Shown here one piece after another: positions 26,929-35,931 of a stretch of DNA of 64,000 bases. The notes below the pieces were generated by a model. It had not been told where the DNA came from and did not search any database. It was given only the letters and a program-made list of their open reading frames with translations. How positions within the stretch are numbered: position 1 is the stretch's first letter; each line of letters starts with the position of its first letter. Source of the stretch: Algoriphagus sanaruensis (GTDB lineage: Bacteria > Bacteroidota > Bacteroidia > Cytophagales > Cyclobacteriaceae); the NCBI RefSeq assembly GCF_001593605.1, contig NZ_CP012836.1, forward strand, positions 744,001-808,000, written 5' to 3'. A program made the position numbers and the translations under genes.

Positions 26929-26955
26929 AAACGACCCGAATTACTCGGGCCGTTT
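26929..26955 (-). terminator. terminator of phoH
   Basis: Arms AAACGACCCGA and TCGGGCCGTTT with one mismatch and loop ATTAC. On the minus strand it is followed by a run of nine Ts, the right orientation for phoH, whose stop lies about 20 bp away. Confidence 0.8.
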
Positions 26956-26976
26956 GAAAGATTTATTTTCTATTGA

Positions 26977-28326
26977 TTACAACAACTCATTTGCCAGATT
27001 AGCCAGCTCTGAGCGTTCACCTTTCTCCAGCTTGATATGTGCATAGAGCGGATGGTCCTTGACCCGATCGATGAGGTAGGACAAGCCGTTGGATTGAGAA
27101 TCCAAGTAAGGCGTATCAATCTGGAAGACGTCACCGGTGAAGATGATTTTGGTATTTTCTCCCGCGCGGGAAATGATCGTCTTGATCTCATGTGGGGTCA
27201 GGTTTTGCGCTTCGTCCACAATGAAGAAAATATTCGAAAGTGAGCGTCCGCGGATGTAAGCCAGTGGCTGAATCACCAGTTTTTCCTGATTGACCAGTTC
27301 GGTGATTTTCTGATATTCTTTATCCGTCTCTTTGTATTGATTTTGGATAAACTTCAGGTTGTCCCAGAGTGGCTCCATGTAAGGATTGAGCTTGGACTTG
27401 ATGTCTCCAGGCAAGTAACCAATGTCTTTATTGCTCAATGGGACGATCGGTCTGGCTAAGAAAATCTGCTTGTAATCTCTTCGCTGTTCGAGTGCACCTG
27501 CCAAAGCAAGGAGTGTTTTTCCCGTACCGGCTACACCTTGGATAGAAACCAGCTTGATATCCGGATTCATGATGGCATGAAGCGCAAATGTCTGCTCCGC
27601 ATTTCGCGGCTTAACATTGTAAGCCAAGCGTTTATCCACCCGTTCTAAAATATTCTGGTCTGAATTGAAATAGGCTAAAACCGAATTTTTGTCGCTTTTT
27701 AGAATATAATAGGCATTGGCTTTTCGCTTTCGAGTGCCCAAAATTGCTTTTGCCTCAATAAAACCTTGCTCGTAGAGTTTATTGATAGCGATCGGATCCA
27801 CATCATCGAGCATGTATTTGCCGGTATTCTCGAGCTCGGTGATGTTCTTGATTTTGCCTGTCTCGTAATCCTCCGCATGGACATTGAGGGACTTGGCTTT
27901 CAGTCTGAGATTGATGTCTTTCGAAACCAAAATCACTTTTCGGGTCTTTTCAGTTTCCATGAGATGGACTGCGACATTGAGGATTTTATTATCATTTTTT
28001 TCCTCTCCAAAAATTTTGATCGCATTTCGCTCATTCTCCGGATGATGCATCATTACCCGAAAGAAACCCTTGGTCTTCCCATTAAGCGGAGTCCATTGGT
28101 CGATACGCTGATCTTGGGACAGCTTGTCTAAGAGACGAATAAACTCCCGTGCCTCAAAGTTTTTGGTATCGTTGCCTTTTTTGAACTGATCCAGTTCTTC
28201 TAGTACTGTGATCGGAATGACCACGTCATGTTCGGCAAAATTCATGATGGAATTGTGTGCGTAGAGAATCACTGAAGTATCTAGCACAAAGATTTTCCGA
28301 TCTTTTTCGGATTTGGCTCTAGGCAT
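26977..28326 (-). CDS. PhoH family protein with N-terminal PIN domain (YlaK-type)
   Basis: 449 residues. The PIN ribonuclease domain (about 10-150) starts KIFVLDTSVILYAHN with Asp16 and has downstream acidic residues around VLEELDQFKK and VSKDINLRLKA. After a linker comes the PhoH ATPase domain (about 240-449) with Walker A GVAGTGKT (264-271) and Walker B FFIVDEAQNLTPHE. The combination suggests an RNA-processing enzyme: helicase-like PhoH coupled to a nuclease, as shown for mycobacterial PhoH2. It is monocistronic, and the physiological role here is unknown. Confidence 0.93.
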   Translation of the reverse strand: MPRAKSEKDRKIFVLDTSVILYAHNSIMNFAEHDVVIPITVLEELDQFKKGNDTKNFEAREFIRLLDKLSQDQRIDQWTPLNGKTKGFFRVMMHHPENERNAIKIFGEEKNDNKILNVAVHLMETEKTRKVILVSKDINLRLKAKSLNVHAEDYETGKIKNITELENTGKYMLDDVDPIAINKLYEQGFIEAKAILGTRKRKANAYYILKSDKNSVLAYFNSDQNILERVDKRLAYNVKPRNAEQTFALHAIMNPDIKLVSIQGVAGTGKTLLALAGALEQRRDYKQIFLARPIVPLSNKDIGYLPGDIKSKLNPYMEPLWDNLKFIQNQYKETDKEYQKITELVNQEKLVIQPLAYIRGRSLSNIFFIVDEAQNLTPHEIKTIISRAGENTKIIFTGDVFQIDTPYLDSQSNGLSYLIDRVKDHPLYAHIKLEKGERSELANLANELL

Positions 28327-28509
28327 GCGCAGGAAAATTGTAGTGGTGTAGTGTTGAAATAATTTAGAAAATTATCTCTGTGATTTTCGATTTTCCGGCA
28401 AGAAATTAAGGTTAAGAATTATCAATCACTCTGATGGTGTTGAAAATCAAAAGGATAAAAATTGTGGGATTTTAATTGAAGAGCTTTTAGCAATTTGTTG
28501 TAAAGAGCT

Positions 28510-28567
28510 GGAAGACCGATGACCGGAGACCGGAGAGCTCACTTCGGTCTTCGGTCTCCGGTCTTCC
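28510..28567. repeat. inverted array of GACCGNN heptamers downstream of the SNF2 gene
   Basis: Left arm: three tandem heptamers GACCGAT, GACCGGA, GACCGGA (28514-28534). Right arm: their inverse, TTCGGTC, TTCGGTC, TCCGGTC (28543-28563). GGAA/TTCC flank the whole element, and the 8-nt centre is GAGCTCAC. The element can fold into a long imperfect hairpin 12 bp after the SNF2 stop codon. It looks like a dispersed REP-type or simple-repeat element rather than an ordinary terminator. Confidence 0.65.
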
Positions 28568-28579
28568 TTCTAATTTTCC

Positions 28580-31519
28580 TTAATCCAACAACGCACGGAT
28601 ATCCTCGTTATCCAAGGACTTCATAAAGCTCTCTTCATTGGAGATCAGTTCGCCCGCAAGTGCGAGTTTACGGTCCTGAAGGGCCATGATTTTTTCCTCG
28701 ACAGATCCGCGGGTGATGAATTTGTAGATAATGACTTTATTTTCCTGACCGATTCGGTGAGCTCGGTCGATCGCCTGAGCTTCCACGGCAGGATTCCACC
28801 AAGGATCGAGCAGGAAGACATATTCTGCTTTGGTTAGGTTGAGGCCGACACCACCGGCTTTGAGGGAGATCAAAAAGACCTTGACATCCGGATCGGTTTG
28901 AAACTTTTCGACTTGTCCCTGACGGTCTTTGGTCGAGCCATCGAGGTAGGCATATGGAATACCCTCCCGGTCCAAAAACTCCCGGACAATACTTAAGTGT
29001 CTTACAAACTGACTAAAAACCAGTACTTTGTGATCTTCTGAAATGGTCTCCTGAAGCATGTAGGTGATGTCCTCGAGCTTGCCTGATTCGCCTGTATAAT
29101 CCTCGCGAACAAGTTTGGGGTGATTAGCGATCTGACGAAGCTGGGTCAAGCCTCGAAGCAAGGTAAACTGTTGGGCTCCACGACCCGCTCCCGCAAGCTC
29201 TCCAATAATTTTTTCTCGATAATAGCTTTTGATTTCCTCATACACTTTTTCCTGTTCGGCGGTCATGTCAGAATACTTCACATTCGTGAGCTTTTCAGGA
29301 AGGTCTTTGGCAACTTGGGATTTTAAACGGCGGAGAATAAAAGGCTTGATCATCGCATGAAGTCGTGATGATTTATCCTTGTCATTTTGCTTTTCGATCG
29401 GTTGGAGAAACTGCTTTTTGAAGATGTTTTGATTTCCCAAAAGACCCGGATTGACAAAGTTCATCTGTGACCAGAGATCCATGGTGCCATTTTCTACAGG
29501 AGTACCTGTCAGGATCAGCCTTCGCTTACTTTTCAGTTTATTGACGGCAATAGCAATATTGGAAGTTGGATTTTTGATAGCTTGAGATTCATCCAAAATC
29601 ACATAGTTGAAATAAAAATCTTTCAACACATCAATATCCAATCTCACAATGCCATAAGAAGTCAAGACGACATCATAGCCTCTAAACTTCCATGGATCTT
29701 TGATTCGCTGGGTGCCTGAATAGACTAAAATTTTCAAGTCAGGAGTGAATTTTCGAGCCTCAAGCTCCCAGTTGTAAATCAGGGAAGTAGGCATGACCAA
29801 TAAGGAAGCAAAACCTGGATTTTCTTCCTTTTCATGGGCAAGAAGCGCGAGTGTTTGGACTGTTTTTCCCAAACCCATGTCATCGGCAAGACAGCCTCCA
29901 AATTGGTATTCATTCAAAAAACGTAACCAATTATATCCTGCTTGTTGATAAGGGCGAAGTGAACCTGCGAATGAGGCTGGGATTTGATACTCGTCTATGG
30001 CATCAAAATTTCGAAGTCGCTCCAACTTCAAGCTCAGGTTTAGCTTGATCAATTCGCCGTTTTGGAGTTCTCGGGCAAAGGCAAGGTGATGTTTTCTCAA
30101 GACCAATTCCTCCGATGACCGCTCTTCGATGAAATTGAAAAGCTCAGAGTAATTGACAAACCAAGAAGCTGGAATCACGGCAATCTCTCCGTTTGGAAGC
30201 TCAAATTCAGTTTTGCCTTGGATAATTAAGCGGCGCACTTTGGCAAAAGGAACCAAATACACCCCAAACTTGATCATGGCTTGGACGTCAAACCAATCGA
30301 TATTTTCATTGATTTCAATCGAGATGTTCGCTTTGCCGATGTGGTAAGTTTTGCCGTTGAGGCCATTCTTATGAACTAGTTTGATTTTGTGTTCTTTTAA
30401 GAAGTCCTCATTATTTCCCATCCATTCAAAAGCTTGAGTTTTGGGCATGGCCATTTTGCCATGGGTAAATTCCAAGCCTTGTTTCTTCAGAAAACTGACA
30501 ATCCGATCCTCGTTTTTGGGCGTTCGGACTGTTTTATAAAAAATATAGGTTCCGTCTTTTTCTTCCATTCGGCAGGAATTTCCGGATCCTTCTCCTGAGG
30601 CTGAGATGATTCCGAAGTCGAAGTCTCCGTATTTGAATCGAGGTTCAAATACGATGATCTCACGATTTTCAGGTAATATTTCATTTCCAAAAAGATCCTC
30701 AATCGATTCTCCACCTGGCAGTTCTGAAAAAGTCAAAAGTGCTTCAGGTGTACCAGTTTCAGCATGAATATCAAATCCTTTAGCTTCAACTTCAAATTGC
30801 GTGATCAGTGCCGTGATGAATTTTCGATAATATTCTGGTTCAAATCTCCGCTCGATTAAAATATGACTTTTGGAAAGGAAAGGTTGAAGCTTTTTCCCGT
30901 CGATTCCCATGTCGAAATGAAAAAGCTGTTGGTCCACAATCAACCAAGCAGGATCCTTGCAAATGAGATAGCCCCCTTTATGTTGCCACTTCAAAAGGTG
31001 ACCTTGAAATTTGATTTTGGGATAATAAAGAGTATTGAATTCTCCTTTTTCAAAACAGAAAATCACCTTTGCCTTTTCTGCATTAATGATGATCTCCTTA
31101 TGGGTTGGATTTCCATCAGAGCCTGTTTCAAACAGCCGTTTGCCAATCAATAAAGGAAGTATTTTGGACCGTTTAAGCTCTAGATTTTTAAATAGTAACT
31201 CTTGGGTAGTTTTGTCTTCTGTTTTGGGATCAAATATTTTATGTAAATATTCTTTGGGTCTCAAATTCCCTTTTTTCATATAGGGTTTGATCACCACTTC
31301 GGGCTGCATGGAGTCCATCAATTTGATCAACTCATAGTCCGTTTTATCCAACCCTGCATCAAATTCTTTGGCATTTGCCGAACTGATGTTTTGATAAGCA
31401 TAGGTAAATCGACCCTTATCATCTAGCTGAACAACATAAGATTCTAAAAGCAAGCCAAGGTATTCATGATTGAAAATGGCATAAACTATTTGAAAGGGTT
31501 GTTCGGAGTTTACTATCAT
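28580..31519 (-). CDS. SNF2-family DEAD/DEAH-box helicase
   Basis: 979 residues. The N-terminal ~490 residues are a long non-helicase region without a recognised motif. The SNF2 ATPase follows: LADDMGLGKTVQTLALLA near 548, VLTSYGIVRLD, DESQAIKN near 643, LILTGTPVENG, then the C-terminal lobe with FSQFVRHLSIVREFL, SLKAGGVGLNLTKAEYVFLL and WNPAVEAQAIDRAHRIGQ near 905-925. SNF2 proteins translocate on double-stranded DNA; bacterial roles include RNA polymerase recycling (RapA) and defence. None of its neighbours supports a defence system, and the substrate is unknown. The downstream helicase half is firm, the N-terminal part is unassigned. Confidence 0.92.
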   Translation of the reverse strand: MIVNSEQPFQIVYAIFNHEYLGLLLESYVVQLDDKGRFTYAYQNISSANAKEFDAGLDKTDYELIKLMDSMQPEVVIKPYMKKGNLRPKEYLHKIFDPKTEDKTTQELLFKNLELKRSKILPLLIGKRLFETGSDGNPTHKEIIINAEKAKVIFCFEKGEFNTLYYPKIKFQGHLLKWQHKGGYLICKDPAWLIVDQQLFHFDMGIDGKKLQPFLSKSHILIERRFEPEYYRKFITALITQFEVEAKGFDIHAETGTPEALLTFSELPGGESIEDLFGNEILPENREIIVFEPRFKYGDFDFGIISASGEGSGNSCRMEEKDGTYIFYKTVRTPKNEDRIVSFLKKQGLEFTHGKMAMPKTQAFEWMGNNEDFLKEHKIKLVHKNGLNGKTYHIGKANISIEINENIDWFDVQAMIKFGVYLVPFAKVRRLIIQGKTEFELPNGEIAVIPASWFVNYSELFNFIEERSSEELVLRKHHLAFARELQNGELIKLNLSLKLERLRNFDAIDEYQIPASFAGSLRPYQQAGYNWLRFLNEYQFGGCLADDMGLGKTVQTLALLAHEKEENPGFASLLVMPTSLIYNWELEARKFTPDLKILVYSGTQRIKDPWKFRGYDVVLTSYGIVRLDIDVLKDFYFNYVILDESQAIKNPTSNIAIAVNKLKSKRRLILTGTPVENGTMDLWSQMNFVNPGLLGNQNIFKKQFLQPIEKQNDKDKSSRLHAMIKPFILRRLKSQVAKDLPEKLTNVKYSDMTAEQEKVYEEIKSYYREKIIGELAGAGRGAQQFTLLRGLTQLRQIANHPKLVREDYTGESGKLEDITYMLQETISEDHKVLVFSQFVRHLSIVREFLDREGIPYAYLDGSTKDRQGQVEKFQTDPDVKVFLISLKAGGVGLNLTKAEYVFLLDPWWNPAVEAQAIDRAHRIGQENKVIIYKFITRGSVEEKIMALQDRKLALAGELISNEESFMKSLDNEDIRALLD

Positions 31520-31530
31520 ATACTATTTTT

Positions 31531-31568
31531 CTATATAGTACTACTTAGCAAAAGCATATACTATATAG
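31531..31568. promoter_or_regulatory. paired CTATATAG palindromes in the SNF2 promoter region
   Basis: Two copies of the 8-bp palindrome CTATATAG begin at 31531 and 31561, 30 bp apart, each beside a TACTA element, immediately upstream of the SNF2 start at 31519. The spacing (about three helical turns) fits two operator sites on one face of the DNA. AT-rich sequence makes chance occurrence possible. Confidence 0.35.
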
Positions 31569-31712
31569 CATTTTAGGGTGGTGGATTGAACAGAGTATTC
31601 AACTTGAAAATTACTCAATTAATCTAAAAATCAGGTGTCAAATAAGATTTAAAACAGTTTAGCTGCCAGAAATAATCAAAAATCAACGGGATTTGGCTTA
31701 TTCTAAAAAAAG

Positions 31713-31744
31713 AATAGCCTGAATTTTTCAACATTCAGGCTATT
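31713..31744 (-). terminator. terminator of lspA
   Basis: Perfect 12 bp stem AATAGCCTGAAT / ATTCAGGCTATT with 8-nt loop, followed on the minus strand by CTTTTTTT. It lies 5 bp beyond the lspA stop. Confidence 0.9.
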
Positions 31745-31748
31745 TAGA

Positions 31749-32369
31749 TTAGTCGTTTTGTTCTGGACTTGGACTTTTTATTTCTTCTTTTTTATCGGGG
31801 AAAAATCGATTTTGGAAGATTAGGATAATGAGTACTCCTATAAAAATGGCCGCATCAGCAACATTGAAAATAGGCCAAAGCGCAGTATAACTTCCTCCCC
31901 ATAAAGGAATCCATTCTGGCACATATCCCTCCCAAATATCGAAGTAGAACATATCTACTACCTGGCCATGAAACCATGGTGTTGGAGCATTATAAGGTGC
32001 GTTATCTAACCAAACCCCATAAAAAATGGAATCCACCAAGTTGCCAATCGCACCACCAAGAATCAGTGAAATACATAAGATATAAATCGGATGCTGTTCT
32101 TTCTTGATGATATGCGCTAAGTAATATCCAATACCCACCATGGCTACCAAACGGAATGAGGTCAGGATCATTTTTCCGTATTCAGATCCAAGCTCCATCC
32201 CAAAGGCCATTCCTGGATTGGTGGTATAATGGAGCTTAAACCAATCACCGAAAATTTGAATCTGTCCAGGGGTACCAAAATCCATTTGGAAATGGACGAC
32301 CATCTTGACCACTTGGTCTAGAATAATCACCAAAAGAGTAATCCCAAAATAGTTGATGTATTTGTTCAT
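31749..32369 (-). CDS. lspA: lipoprotein signal peptidase (signal peptidase II)
   Basis: Inner-membrane aspartyl protease that removes the signal peptide from diacylglyceryl-modified prolipoproteins. 206 residues with four hydrophobic helices. The catalytic aspartates are Asp139 (HGQVVDMFYFDIW) and Asp172 (IFNVADAAIFIG). The conserved LDQVVK (18-22), NPGMAFG and GGAIGNLVDS elements are present. About 20 extra residues are inserted between GNLVD and the first catalytic Asp compared with E. coli, common in Bacteroidota. The stop of ileS lies 10 bp upstream, so the two are cotranscribed, the same pairing seen in E. coli (ileS-lspA). Confidence 0.96.
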   Translation of the reverse strand: MNKYINYFGITLLVIILDQVVKMVVHFQMDFGTPGQIQIFGDWFKLHYTTNPGMAFGMELGSEYGKMILTSFRLVAMVGIGYYLAHIIKKEQHPIYILCISLILGGAIGNLVDSIFYGVWLDNAPYNAPTPWFHGQVVDMFYFDIWEGYVPEWIPLWGGSYTALWPIFNVADAAIFIGVLIILIFQNRFFPDKKEEIKSPSPEQND

Positions 32370-32379
32370 TCCGTTAGGA

Positions 32380-35300
32380 TTAGGCCTTACTTACTTGAAC
32401 TACCAATTCAAAATCATCCATATCCAGAATAGATCCTTCTCTGAGAGAGGCTGAAGCCAAAGAAACAGCTTGGGTTTCAGATTGGATATAGGATCCGAAA
32501 GTAGTCAGTGCCGAAGATACCAACTCGTTTCCTTCATTCACCAGAATCTGGATTTTATCTTGTACTTCCAAGCCCATTTCTTTTCTCAGGTTTTGGATTC
32601 GATTGACCAAATCCCTTGCTACTCCTTCTTGCTTGAGTTCATCGGTGAGGGTGACATCCAAGGCTACAGTTACTCCTTGATCGCTAGCAACCGACCAGCC
32701 TGGAATATCCTGAGAAGTAATCAATACTTCCTCCAAAAGCAATTCAATGGTTTCCCCATCTACTACTACTGGATATTTGCCTTCTCGCTCGATTTGGGCA
32801 ATTTGCTCCTGTCCCCAAGCGTTAATTTCAGCCACTACGAAGCGCATTTTTGGTCCCAATTTTTTCCCTAAAACAGGAAGATTTGGTTTTACATTTTTCA
32901 CCAAAATGCCAGAAGCATCATCCAGATATTCGATTGCTTTGATATTTACTTCCGTCTTGATGAGCTCTTCAACATGCTCGATCTGTGCCTTTGTTTTTGC
33001 AGATAAGACAGGGATCAAGATTCGTTGAAGTGGCTGACGCACTTTCAATTTTTCTTTCTTACGTAGCGAATGGACAAGAGATGAAATAGTTTGCGCCAAA
33101 TCCATGCTTGTCTCAAGTTCCTCATTGATCAGTGAAGCATTTGCAGAGACCCAATCGGTCAAATGAACGGAGGCCTGGCCGCTTTCACTTGCTTCTGTGA
33201 GATTCTTGTACATCCAGTCTGCATAGAAAGGAGCAAAGGAAGACATCAATTGAGTCAAGGTTAGCAAGCATTCGTAAAGCGTTTCGTAGGCAGCCTGCTT
33301 ATCTGGGTTCATATCCCCTCTCCAGAATCGTTTTCTAGCCAATCGGACATACCAGTTGGATAGCTGATCTACGGTAAAGTTCATGATCGCGCGAGTTGCT
33401 TTGGTAGCATCGTAGCTGTCCATAGCCTCCTCAACTTCCGCGATTAGCGTCTGAAGTTTTGAGATGATCCACTGATCGAGTTCTGCCCGCTCACTTACTG
33501 CTACAGCCTTTGATTTGTCGTAGACAAATGCATCCAAGTTGGCGTAAAGCGCGAAGAAATTGTAGGTATTCTGAAGCGTTCCAAAGAATCGTCTCTGGAC
33601 CTCTGTAACTCCATCCAGGTTGAATTTGAGGTTGTCCCAAGGATTGGCATTGCTGAGCATGTACCAACGCAATGCATCTGGACCATACTCTTTCAAGGTT
33701 TTGAACGGATCGATCGCATTGCCCAAACGCTTGGACATTTTGTTGCCATTTTTATCCAACACCAATCCATTCGCGATTACATTTTTGAAAGCAACACTAT
33801 CGAAAAGCATCACAGCAAGGGCATGAAGCGTGAAGAACCAACCCCGAGTTTGGTCTACCCCTTCCGCAATGTAATCTGCAGGGTAATTGGCATTGAAGAT
33901 ATCTTGGTTTTCGAATGGATAGTGCCACTGAGCATACGGCATCGCTCCTGAATCAAACCAAACGTCGATCAAGTCAGGCTCGCGGAACATTTTTTCTCCT
34001 TTGTCAGAAACCAATATTACATCATCGACATACGGACGGTGCAAGTCAAGGTCTTTTCCTTCGTAAGGAGACTGAGTCATAAAGCCAGCTGCTACTGATT
34101 TCTCAATTTCGGCTTGAAGTTCCGCGATGGATCCAATACACTTTTCCTCCGTCCCATCACTGGTTCTCCAGATCGGAAGCGGTGTTCCCCAGAATCGAGA
34201 CCGGCTGAGGTTCCAATCCACTAGATTTTCCAACCAGTTTCCAAATCGACCAATACCAGTGGCTTCCGGCTTCCAATTGATGGTTTTGTTAAGTTCCACC
34301 ATTCGGTCCTTGAATGCTGTGGTTTTGATAAACCAACTTTCCAAAGGATAGTACAATACTGGCTTGTCAGTTCTCCAGCAATGAGGATAGCTGTGCTCGT
34401 ATTTTTCGACCTTGAAGGCCTTGTTTTCATTTTTCAGAATGATGGAAATAATGACATCGGTGTTTTTGTAATCCGCTGCATTTTCATCATCATTCGTATA
34501 GTTTTTCACATAGAAATCATTCACACCATATTCTTTATGGGCGGAGATTTCATGCTCTTTCATTTTTGCAGCAAGGTATTCTCCCACTACCGGGAGGAAT
34601 TTCCCCTGCTTGTCCACTACTGGGATTTCATTTCCCAATTCGTCTTTTACAAAGACACCTGGAACATTGTTTTGCACCAAAGTTCTAAAGTCATCCGCAC
34701 CAAAAGCCTTCGCTAAGTGTACGATACCTGTACCATCCTCAGTGGTGACATAATCTCCAGCCACCACGGTAAACGCCGGATGAGGCAAGGCCAAACCAGC
34801 AATTGGGAAAAGCTGTTCATATTCCCAACCGAGCATGGATTTACCCTTGAATTCCTCAATTACTTCGTAAGGAATCAATTTATCACCCGCTTTGTATTCC
34901 TCTAATTTTAACTCAGCAGCTTTCGGATTGAGGTAGGCAGCCATTCGGGCTTTTGCCAAAACCACCACCACAGGCTCGTGGGTATATGGGTTGTAGGTTT
35001 TTACTTTGACGTAATCCAAATTCTCCCCAATGGCCAAAGCTGAATTGGAAGGCAAGGTCCAAGGAGTGGTCGTCCAAGCTAAAATATAGGTGTTTTCCTG
35101 TCCTTTGACTTTAAACTGCGCTGTGATCGAAGTGTCTTTTACGTCTCGGTAGCAGCCAGGCTGATTAAGTTCGTGAGAAGAAAGCCCAGTACCGGCCGCA
35201 GGAGAATAGGGCTGGATGGTATAGCCTTTATACAAAAGACCTTTGTCGTAAAGTTTTCGGAGCAAATGCCACAAAGATTCGATGTAATTCGAATCAAAAG

Positions 35301-35751
35301 TGATGTAAGGATCGTCCAAATCTACCCAATAGCCGATTTTCTCAGTAAGGTCATCCCACTCATTTTTGAAGCGCATGACCGTTTCCCGGCATTTGCGATT
35401 GTATTCTTCAACCGTGATTTTTTTGCCGATATCTTCTTTGGTGATTCCAAGTTCCTTTTCAACTTGAAGTTCAACTGGAAGACCGTGGGTATCCCATCCT
35501 CCTTTTCGCTTTACTTGAAAGCCTCTTAAGGTTTTGTATCTACAGAAAATATCCTTCAGCGTCCGTGCCATCACGTGGTGGATGCCCGGAGTACCATTAG
35601 CGGAGGGAGGACCTTCAAAAAAGGTGAAGGTTTCCGCACCTTCCCGGTTGGCAATCGACTTTTCGAAGATTTGATTTTCTTTCCAATACTGAAGGACAGA
35701 TTCCCCGATATGCGGGTAATCCACCTGTTTAAATTCCTGATACGTTTTCAC
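32380..35751 (-). CDS. ileS: isoleucyl-tRNA synthetase
   Basis: Class I synthetase charging tRNA-Ile, with editing of Val-tRNA-Ile. The best start is GTG at 35751: AAAGGA lies just upstream, and the resulting N-terminus (GTG)KTYQEFKQVDYPHI matches the family opening; the frame also extends to a TTG at 35784. This gives 1123 residues. HIGH-type motif GIHHVMART near 55-60, CP1 editing domain in between, KMSKS-type motif NKMSKRLGN near 672, an anticodon-binding helical domain, and a C-terminal DUF5915-like part (QDKIQILVNEGNE). The length is well above the ~940 of the E. coli enzyme, as in the longer IleRS group. Confidence 0.95.
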   Translation of the reverse strand: MKTYQEFKQVDYPHIGESVLQYWKENQIFEKSIANREGAETFTFFEGPPSANGTPGIHHVMARTLKDIFCRYKTLRGFQVKRKGGWDTHGLPVELQVEKELGITKEDIGKKITVEEYNRKCRETVMRFKNEWDDLTEKIGYWVDLDDPYITFDSNYIESLWHLLRKLYDKGLLYKGYTIQPYSPAAGTGLSSHELNQPGCYRDVKDTSITAQFKVKGQENTYILAWTTTPWTLPSNSALAIGENLDYVKVKTYNPYTHEPVVVVLAKARMAAYLNPKAAELKLEEYKAGDKLIPYEVIEEFKGKSMLGWEYEQLFPIAGLALPHPAFTVVAGDYVTTEDGTGIVHLAKAFGADDFRTLVQNNVPGVFVKDELGNEIPVVDKQGKFLPVVGEYLAAKMKEHEISAHKEYGVNDFYVKNYTNDDENAADYKNTDVIISIILKNENKAFKVEKYEHSYPHCWRTDKPVLYYPLESWFIKTTAFKDRMVELNKTINWKPEATGIGRFGNWLENLVDWNLSRSRFWGTPLPIWRTSDGTEEKCIGSIAELQAEIEKSVAAGFMTQSPYEGKDLDLHRPYVDDVILVSDKGEKMFREPDLIDVWFDSGAMPYAQWHYPFENQDIFNANYPADYIAEGVDQTRGWFFTLHALAVMLFDSVAFKNVIANGLVLDKNGNKMSKRLGNAIDPFKTLKEYGPDALRWYMLSNANPWDNLKFNLDGVTEVQRRFFGTLQNTYNFFALYANLDAFVYDKSKAVAVSERAELDQWIISKLQTLIAEVEEAMDSYDATKATRAIMNFTVDQLSNWYVRLARKRFWRGDMNPDKQAAYETLYECLLTLTQLMSSFAPFYADWMYKNLTEASESGQASVHLTDWVSANASLINEELETSMDLAQTISSLVHSLRKKEKLKVRQPLQRILIPVLSAKTKAQIEHVEELIKTEVNIKAIEYLDDASGILVKNVKPNLPVLGKKLGPKMRFVVAEINAWGQEQIAQIEREGKYPVVVDGETIELLLEEVLITSQDIPGWSVASDQGVTVALDVTLTDELKQEGVARDLVNRIQNLRKEMGLEVQDKIQILVNEGNELVSSALTTFGSYIQSETQAVSLASASLREGSILDMDDFELVVQVSKA

Positions 35752-35786
35752 AAGATCCTTTCTTAAGGGCAAGTAGGTGAACAAAA

Positions 35787-35810
35787 CAGGATGGAGTAGT
35801 CCCCATCCTG
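35787..35810 (-). promoter_or_regulatory. terminator-like hairpin in the ileS leader
   Basis: Arms CAGGATGG and CCATCCTG around an 8-nt loop, followed on the minus strand by TTTTG. It lies between the -7 box at 35825-35832 and the ileS start, so it would be in the transcript leader: a possible attenuator, or a read-through terminator for the gene upstream. Confidence 0.4.
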
Positions 35811-35824
35811 CTCAAAACAAGGCA

Positions 35825-35832
35825 CAAAGATA
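35825..35832 (-). promoter_or_regulatory. -7 box for ileS
   Basis: On the minus strand TATCTTTG, an exact TAnnTTTG match. No TTG at standard distance is seen. Gives a leader of about 65 nt. Confidence 0.4.
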
Positions 35833-35931
35833 GTAGAATTGGGCTTTTGGGGGAAAGAAAATGCAAATACCTGTTTGATTTCCTACAGATAGAATCTCCT
35901 CTAGATTACCTCATCTTTCAAAGATCCAATC

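Noticed and set aside
28580..31519. SNF2 helicase as part of a defence island
   Set aside because: Its neighbours are phoH, lspA and ileS. No methyltransferase, nuclease or other defence partner is visible on either side.
32470..35766. Several plus-strand open frames inside ileS (e.g. 34381-34716)
   Set aside because: They are antisense to the firmly supported isoleucyl-tRNA synthetase gene, with no family match or start context.
35751..35832. T-box riboswitch upstream of ileS
   Set aside because: The leader is only about 65 nt and lacks the T-box core; the system is not known from Bacteroidota. Only a simple hairpin is seen.
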